64,000 nucleotides of DNA from Blastobasis lacticolella (lineage: Eukaryota; Arthropoda; Insecta; Lepidoptera; Blastobasidae). This document shows positions 19,264-28,200 of the stretch, in pieces. Below the pieces are notes generated by a model that saw only the letters and a list, made by a program, of their open reading frames with translations, searched no databases and had not been told where the DNA came from. The position numbers were made by a program, and so were the translations under genes. Every line of letters starts with the position of its first letter. Position 1 is the first letter of the stretch. The stretch is taken from the NCBI GenBank assembly GCA_905147135.1, contig LR990058.1:12251349-12315348 (forward strand), read 5' to 3'.

Positions 19264-22200
19264 TCAATCTTGATCCTCAAGAACGCCGTCCATAGATATC
19301 CAGCTTCTACCTGCATACCTGGTGTCCACCTGATTTCCTTCTACAGGCGTAAAAAGATAAATCTTTGCTCCTGAAAAAAATAGGGATTATATTTTGCAAC
19401 GGTCTTCTGTATTTAAGAGTCCTAAGAATTAGTATATTTAAAGTCGTCAGAATTTTACTACGTCTTTTGAAACTCTTTAATATCTAAACAAAGAATAGAG
19501 GCACATTGAATATTAATCCCCAGCTGGAAAGATCGAGATTGATGAGGTCCACGCTCCGGCCTATACCCATCCAAATCCAAAACCCCGAGAGCTTTCAACT
19601 CGAATTACAAAATCGCTTCGAGTGCCTAGGAGAGTGCGTCGACGTGGACGACTATAATAACAGGTTCGTGGAAACTGTCTATACGGTTGGGTCAAAGTTT
19701 TATAAGGCCTGCCGTACAAACAGAACAAACAAAATCTCTGACGATACCCTCAAACTCATCGAAGAAAGACGCGGAATGACTCTGCAATCCCCTGATGATG
19801 TCTCTCAATTTAGGCGACTTAATCGACAGATCTCCAAGTCTCTGACTCGCGACATACGCCGCTTCAATACTACCAATATTGAGGCGGCGATCGAGCGGAA
19901 CAAAGGCTCTAAAGTCTTTGCGAGAGATCTGTCGATTGGACAGAGCCAGTTGACGAGACTGAAAACTGATGACGGCAGAGTTGTTTCGACCAAGTCCGAG
20001 GTTTTGAGGGAAGTCGAGAGGTTCTATGGACAGTTATACACGACAACACGGGCACCTGTTACCAGTATGGCAAAAGACCCCAGAGCCAAGTTGACCCGAC
20101 ACTACACCGAAGATATCCCGGACATCAGCCTGTACGAGATTAGTATGGCTCTCAAACAGCTTAAGAACAACAAGGCGCCGGGTGATGATGGAATTACGGC
20201 TGAGCTTCTGAAAGCTGGTGGCAAACCTGTGCTTAAGACCCTTCAGAAGCTGTTCAATTCCGTCATCCTCGAGGGCAAAACGCCGGAAGCATGGCACAGA
20301 AGCATAGTCATATTGTTCTTCAAGAAAGGTGATAAGGCTCTCTTGAAGAACTTCAGACCAATATCGCTGCTGACCCATGTCTATAAGCTGTTTTCGAGAG
20401 TCATTACGAATCGTCTCGCACGCAGGTTTGATGACTTCCAGCCTCCCGAACAAGCTGGATTCCGAAAAGGTTTTAGTACCATAGACCACATACATACGCT
20501 GCGGCAGGTTGTACAGAAGACCGAAGAGTATAACCGGCCATTATGCTTGGCGTTTGTGGACTATGAGAAAGCCTTCGATTCGATCGAAACTTGGGCGGTG
20601 CTCCAGTCTCTACAGCGGTGCCAAATTGACTATCGATATATCGAAGCACTGAAGTGTTTGTACGAAAACGCCACTATGTCAGTTCGTCTCCAGGACAAGA
20701 CCACAGAACCTATTCAGCTGCAGCGAGGTGTTAGACAAGGTGATGTCATATCACCGAAGTTGTTCACCGCTGCACTGGAGGATATCTTTAGGCTTCTGGA
20801 CTGGGACGGACTTGGCATCAATATTAACGGCGAGTACCTCACGCACCTCAGATTTGCTGACGATATCGTAGTCATGGCTGAAACCCTGGAAGACTTGGGC
20901 AAAATGCTCGATGACCTCTGTAGTGCCTCTCAACAAGTAGGTCTTAAAATGAACATGGACAAGACGAAAATTATGTCGAATGTCCATGTTGTGCCTACTC
21001 CAGTGACAGTTGGAGGCACTCCACTTGAAGTTGTTGACGACTATACATACCTAGGACAAATAGTCCGGCTAGGTAGGTCCAATTTCGAGAAAGAGGTCAA
21101 TCGACGAATCCAACTCGGTTGGGCAGCGTTCGGGAAGCTACGCCAGATATTTTCGTCCCAATTACCGCAGTGTCTCAAGACGAAGGTCTTTGACCAATGT
21201 GTGTTGCCAGTGATGACTTACGGATCTGAAACGTGGCCACTCACTATGGGCCTTATAAGAAAGCTCACTGTTGCCCAAAGGGCAATGGAAAGAGCTATGC
21301 TCGGAGTTTCTTTGCGCGATCGAGTCAGAAATGAGGAGATCCGCAAGCGAACCAAGGTCACCGACATAGCTCTAAGGATTGCCAGACTGAAGTGGCAGTG
21401 GGCAGGGCACATAGCTCGAAGAACAGATGGCCGATGGGGCAGTAAAGTTCTCGAGTGGCGACCACGTACCGGTAGACGCAGCGTGGGTAGGCCTCCTACA
21501 AGGTGGACCGACGACCTGGTAAGGATCGCAGGTACCAACTGGATGCGGAAAGCACAGGACCGGTCTTTGTGGAGATCTCTGGGGGAGGCCTATGCCCAGC
21601 AGTGGGCGTCTTCTGGCTGATATGATGATGATGATGATGAATATCTAAACTAACAATGCTATCTCAACTAAACTCTCTTCTCTAAAAACTCTGAACCATA
21701 AATAAATAAATAAATATGCTTGGTCAATGAGGAGTTTTCCAGTAGGTATTGTCAGTTGGTTTCAAAAAGCATCAATAGATGGCGCTCCTACAATTTTGGT
21801 ATTCTTTTTTTAATCTGTATGATAGTGGCAGTGATTTCATGCAGCCAACTAATACAAATTTAAAAATAAAATGTTTATTAATATAAACGTAACTGTTGAA
21901 AGGTTGAACGAAATGTAAAAATAAATATATATAGAAGTTGGCACTATGTTCCATTACTGACAAATACAATATAATCCAATACAACGTACCCAGTGTTTAT
22001 ATCTTGTTTGCTAAGAACCTATTTCAAGCGATTATCAATTACCAAAATTGTCGGGGCGCCATCTAGTGAGTGGTTAGGAATGCTTTAGATACCTATTAGA
22101 AAACTGCTCATTCACACAGCGCCATCCAGCCCCAAAGTAAGGAAAGCTTATATTATGGGTGCCAGAAAACTAATACTACTACTACAGATTTTTAAAATGA

Positions 22201-25200
22201 CTACTTTTTATACATACAATACCCAGACCCGTGGCAGAAATTAAAAATCATCATTTCAATTTCAGCCGGGCCGGGAATCGGAAACTGGATCTCTGCGTGG
22301 CAGACCAGGCCAAAGTTAACCAACTGAACCACTCAGGTCGTCCATAAACTCTCATCAAAATATAATCAATCAGTTTTCACGTGAAACTGCGTCGGCCATG
22401 TTATGTGCGTTGGATCGATCGTTGTTGCCTTCTATTGCCAAAATCGGTGCAATTACCGAATACCTAAATAATAAGTAAGAAGAGAGTGGTAAAGAAACAC
22501 AATTCTCTAAGCTAGTCACCTAGGTCTCCGTCGTATTCAGCATAGAATTTTGAGTTGCTGCTTAGCAATTTCTTTGGTTTATTGTTGTCTGTTATGTCCT
22601 GAAATTTAAAGAGACACATAGATTAGGCAACACAATTGATTAGGTTACGGTCTCCCATTTTCCGTATTTGGACTTAAAGTAGGTCCTTTGAACGTGATTG
22701 GCAACACTATTGTATTTTATCTCTCTAAACCGTAGGAGCGTAGTTAGCTAGAGCAGGTTACTTATGAGCATCATTTGCTGCTGCTGGAAAGCTGAAAGCT
22801 TTCTATCATGGACTATCCTTGATGGTGATCAAGGGTAGTCCATGATAGAATGCTTGCTTACGTTGTGGTAGGTGTACCACAACGTAAGCAAGCAACTCCA
22901 TCAACTAGACATAGTCAGGTAGTACAATGGTCCAAATTCTTTGATATCTACTACAATTAGTAAATAGAGCGCGTCATTGCCTATGGTAAAATGTCGATAA
23001 TTAGAACAGGCGAAGTAGAAACCAGTAGTTTCATTTTCAACTGTACTTATAAGAATATACATCTCGCTATAGTGCAACAAACATACATGATCCGGTGAAT
23101 CCGACATTGGTCGCTGTTGTTGGGATTGACATGACATTTCTAATTGGCGACACTTTGTTCCACCTTTGGCCACCGGGTCAGTTAAATTTGGGGCACTGTA
23201 GTTAACTTAAGTTCAGTTAACTGAAGTCAACCGAGCTAAGTAGAGGGAATGTCAACCTACACAGCTTTTTTGTATGCCTACCATATGTCAAGTATCAAGA
23301 CGTATTAAACTATGCGCAAATCAAAATCGGTTCATCCGTTTAACGAGGTAACAAAAAAGCAAATATAAATAAGCCGAAACAAACAACCCCTTTTGCGCTT
23401 TACTGCACTCGGGGTACCTGTAAAGGGCTGTGTAGGTAGATGGTAACGTAGACTATGTTGGTGTGCCTCACGATGATTCCGCATGCTAAAATCCTTTTAA
23501 CCGGTTTTCGTTTTGATAATTATCTCACCTCCACTTCGTACACCCTACCAGGCAATAACACATTGGCCAGGGGCACCTCCATGCGTGGCAGGCGCTTATC
23601 CCAAAATATTTGAACAGTAACAATGCGGTCTCCTGATAATTCACGCGTCCAAGTGTCCTGTAAAAGAGGGTAAATAAAGTAGCATTATGAATAGCATAAA
23701 TGCTCTAGGTAAGCGAGAGGTAACCGGGTTTGAACCGAAGTACGGCCATATGCCAATGACTCGAATCTTTTCTGAGTTATGACCGATGTTCTTACGGTAA
23801 GGTGACTTCAGGCGGTTCAGGCAACTGAATGTGTAACCATGATCCATGATACCATCCCCTGTAACAGGGTCACGCAGGTCAGATGCCAATCCAAACGCTG
23901 GATCATGGTGAAGGCGACCCCGTGCGCGAGCGCACAACAGGGACATTAACGATTATTAATTTTATATTTGCATAATCAAAAAGCGTATATTGATTCTGTA
24001 AATATTTAAAAATAAGTATTCTTAGACAAAATCTGTTTACTCCAAGCCAAAACGAACATGCTGTAATAACGACTCTAAGACAAACAAAAAAACAATTATG
24101 TTCAATAACGGTCCCTTTACGAACAAGTGTGTTGAAAAAAAACAGATAGAGATTTTAAGAGAGGTAGGGCATAGCGGGGTATCTCGTTCGAATTGGAGCC
24201 GCCCGACTAGGGAAGTACTTCCACCTTACAGAATATCGCAGCTAAATGATACTCTTTTAAAAAGTATTATGTTTCTGCCGGTGAGTAAGGTTTCCAGTGC
24301 TCCATGGGGTGGGGATTTGGGGAACCGTGGCTTTGGCAGTGGAGTGGCATTTGCCTTTTGCTGCCCGAGCAACGTGTTATAGAGGTAGGCATCACATTAG
24401 CGATACTCTTAGTGTTGCTAATGTCTATAGGCAGTGGTGACCACTTTCCATCAGGTGGCCCGCTTGCCTGTTTGCCTACCGTATGATATATTAAAAAAAA
24501 AAGATAGGTGCTTAGTGTAGATAGTGCGTGTAGGTATTTTCTTGCCACAAGACTACCAACCATTTCACTGTTATGTTCGACCCGCTTTCCTTGTTTACCC
24601 AAAGGGTCCTGGTTTATAGCAATGAATTTTTCGTTGAGAAACAGTTTCTCTCTTCGCTCTTTAGAGATTTTTTCAAGGTCTGTAGACATTATGAGGGGCG
24701 CCGCAAGTATAGCCCATACCATCAACTGCTTAGTTCCATCTTCATCCTCTGCCAAAGGAGAGCCGCCGATGAGCTGGAATACGAGCCACATACTTTGTTA
24801 ATGTTACTATTAACGCCACCAAATTCCTAATCTTCCCATCGGTTTCCTCCTTATCGTCTTCAGATTTTGTACCTCATTATTTATACGTTATAATTATTAT
24901 TATCAATTACTAATAATAACTAAAATAAAAAAAAAATTACATTAATTTGATAACATAAACAATTACAAAGTACTAAGGCAAGTAGAAGACAGGCAAGTAA
25001 GGCAAGATTTTACAGCCCTGCCTCCATATCCTTCGCCCTGCTTGAGGCGACTTTAGTAGCCCAATGATCTTTCATATTTTATTTTATTTCCTATAAATTA
25101 GTCTGCGAAGAACATAGTACCGATGTTTTGCAAATGTAGGTTTATACATCTAGCGACATATGATCGTGAGGTACCTGTAGGTATTTGTTTGTTCAAAAAG

Positions 25201-28200
25201 TAAAATGACATGACTAACATTTAACATTTTGGCTATGGAGTAGTAGTAGGTATAATATCTACTACCTACCTGATCCGGATCGTTGAATCCTCCGGGACCC
25301 GCTATATGCATAAATTCATTCTGGTGGACCCCAAACCAATTCACTATATTCCAAAGGCTTATTGAATAGAGTTTCATGTCCCAATAATTCCGCCAAATGT
25401 TGCAGTTTTTCGCTATACTCTCGTAGTCTACCTGCAATCCAATAAAGTAGGCTCCTAGTTGTGTTACGGGTAATAGTCATGGATAACGGAAACTGAAATA
25501 CATCCATTTATATTCTATCGTGTCAGATCGATCGGTAGGTATAATTTGTTGTATTTCATTGTACTAATAATTATTGTAAGAAATACGTTTTAATTTATGA
25601 TTTAAAATAAAGGGTTTTTTGACGCATACATCGACTAAAATTACTTGTACGGAACTAATATTACTTAATAAAATACAAGCAACGTAAGCAGAGTCCAATA
25701 ACTGATGGTTACGTTTTTGGATATTGTCAGTCGGCAAGTTTACATCGTGTGTGGTGCCGCCACCTCAAAGAATAGCACCACCCCATCTCTTCCCGTGGGT
25801 TTCGTAAGAGGCGACTAAGGGACAAATCCGAAAGGTGGGCAGCAGCATCTTTCTGGGTAGATTTACATCAACTGCACTGCGATCTCCAACCCGCCTGCCA
25901 AGCGTGGAGATTATGGCAATGACCTCCCCTTTCGTGGGAGAGGCCCGAAGTCCTGCAGTGGACTGTTATGGGCTGTGATGATGAAGTTTACGTCATCTTC
26001 TTCTTTGTGTAGTCAATTTTTAAACACCCTAGATCTGGCTTGCCCAGATTAATAATTTCCGAAGACTAACTAAATTAAAATATATTTACCTTAATTCTTT
26101 TACTGTTCTGATAAGTCGGCCAACTACAAGAGTACAGCATTGGACGCCCAGTTTTGTTCAGATACGAACCGAAACGAGGATATTCTGAAATTTAGTATAG
26201 TTTCTTTAAGTATATGTTATAAATACTTATCTGCGTATGAAATACTTTCAATTTCATTTTTTTTTTATGTTATTCGGCAGACAAACAGGCAATCGGGCCA
26301 CCCGATTTAAAGTGGTCACCGCCGCCTATGGACATCAGCAACACCAGGGGCGCTACCAATGCGTTTCCCGCCTCTAAAGATATCTATATCCTCCCTCAGC
26401 TTGATTGATCCTATGTCATAGTGCAAGGAAACACTGCAGGAACTATTAATGTTTGAAATTCTCGGTAAGTAGTAGGTTAGGTACTTTAGGGGACTGGGAT
26501 ATGGTAGCCGCCAATATTGGAAAGCACAGATGTGGATGTGGAAAAGGATATACCCACCTGGCCGGGTGTTGTGATGTTCACCAATGCACAGGATAAACGC
26601 AACCAAGGCCATTGCCTTGGTTGGTCTGGATCCGATAGTGGGGATTGAAATCCGATACTGCGGATCCGGCATTGTCGCCTATTCAGATCTAGTACCTACC
26701 AGATATGGTAGGATAACGACAGATCCGGTAATTACAAGAAACTTTGTGTACTAAAAAAGTTTTTAGTATTAACGATAGTAAATATAATAACTATCGTTCT
26801 AAAGGATCCTACAGGATCAGGGACTGTCGGCGCAGGAGCCACCCGCGCTCGCGCCCTCCGCAAAGAGATTGGAATGTTAGCGACCTTCATGGTTATAGAC
26901 TGGCAATAAGTTCGCTAAGTTTCCAATCTCTTTGACCCTCCGTGCAACGTCGTGTGGAACCTCACGAGTCGCCATAGGTCGACAACTTAACTGGTATATC
27001 GCCTGCAAATCGGGGGGCAAAGTGGATGACGTCATGTGACGTTTCCGGGCTGAGCGCGGGGCCGCCGGCCGGCCGGACTGGTTATGCACGACTCGGCACA
27101 CAAGGTTTGCCAAAGATAAATCCTGAGATGGAGGCTCAAAAATGTTCGCTAAAACAGATAGACCGACGATCTGGTCGCCGATACCTGGATGAAAAATTGC
27201 GGCTGGATGCGGACGGCACAGAACCGGCCTTTATGAAGATCTCTGGGAGAGGCCTTTGCCCAGCAGTGAAATATCTCAATTCAGTAAAAAATTCGGTTAA
27301 GTCACTTAATGTTACAGATATACATACACAACTGGCACTGCTTATTTCTAGAAAGAAAACTTTACATGTTTTGCACCGAATTAAAAATCGAGGTTTAGTT
27401 TTACAATTTGCCATAGGCAATATCGGGATATAATATTGTGCCTTCTTTTTCCGAGGAACGTCATCGAGTGACGTTCCGCGGAAGAAAATGAACACTGCTC
27501 CGCGCTCCGCAACCTCGCGTTCATTCCCGAAAAATCACCCTCCCACCTACTACACTTTCCGCAGGCGATATACCAGTTAAGTTGTCCACCTGTAGCGCAG
27601 CTCTGTTTGCTAAAAATAGTTCTAACAAGCTCCTAATTTGATTTCGTTGCGATTTTTTGCATTCAGAATATTTTATTTCAGAGCAATTTCATGTTAACAG
27701 TGCAATCGAAAGAAGGTAAACAAAAAAAACTAAATTAATAATTATGAAAACCCGAAAGAGGACTTCAATAATTTTTAAATCCCTAGTCAGGGATTATATC
27801 TGGTAAATGATGCGGGGTGGGGGGGCAGAATGGGTGACGTCATATGACGTTTCGGACTTTCGGGGCTGAGCATGGGAGCGCGGGGCAGGGAGTTCAAGTG
27901 ACGTTTCTAAGTGCACTCGCGGACTCCGCACAGCGCGGTTGGTTATTTTGTTACGGCGGCTCGTAGCAACGCACACGAGGTTAATTTAGCGAAGATAAAT
28001 CCTGAGATGAACGCTGCAGATAGAGTACTGAAAATGTTTGCTAAAAATATGACTAGACTAGTTCCTAGATACCTACAAGATCCCTTTCATGCTCAAGCAC
28101 ACCATGACATCGCAACTGAAGTAGGTTTCCAAAAGGCTTCATTAGGCCTATCAAAAAGAAAGCTGTTCATTAAGCAACCTAACATTGTTTTTGGAGATGG

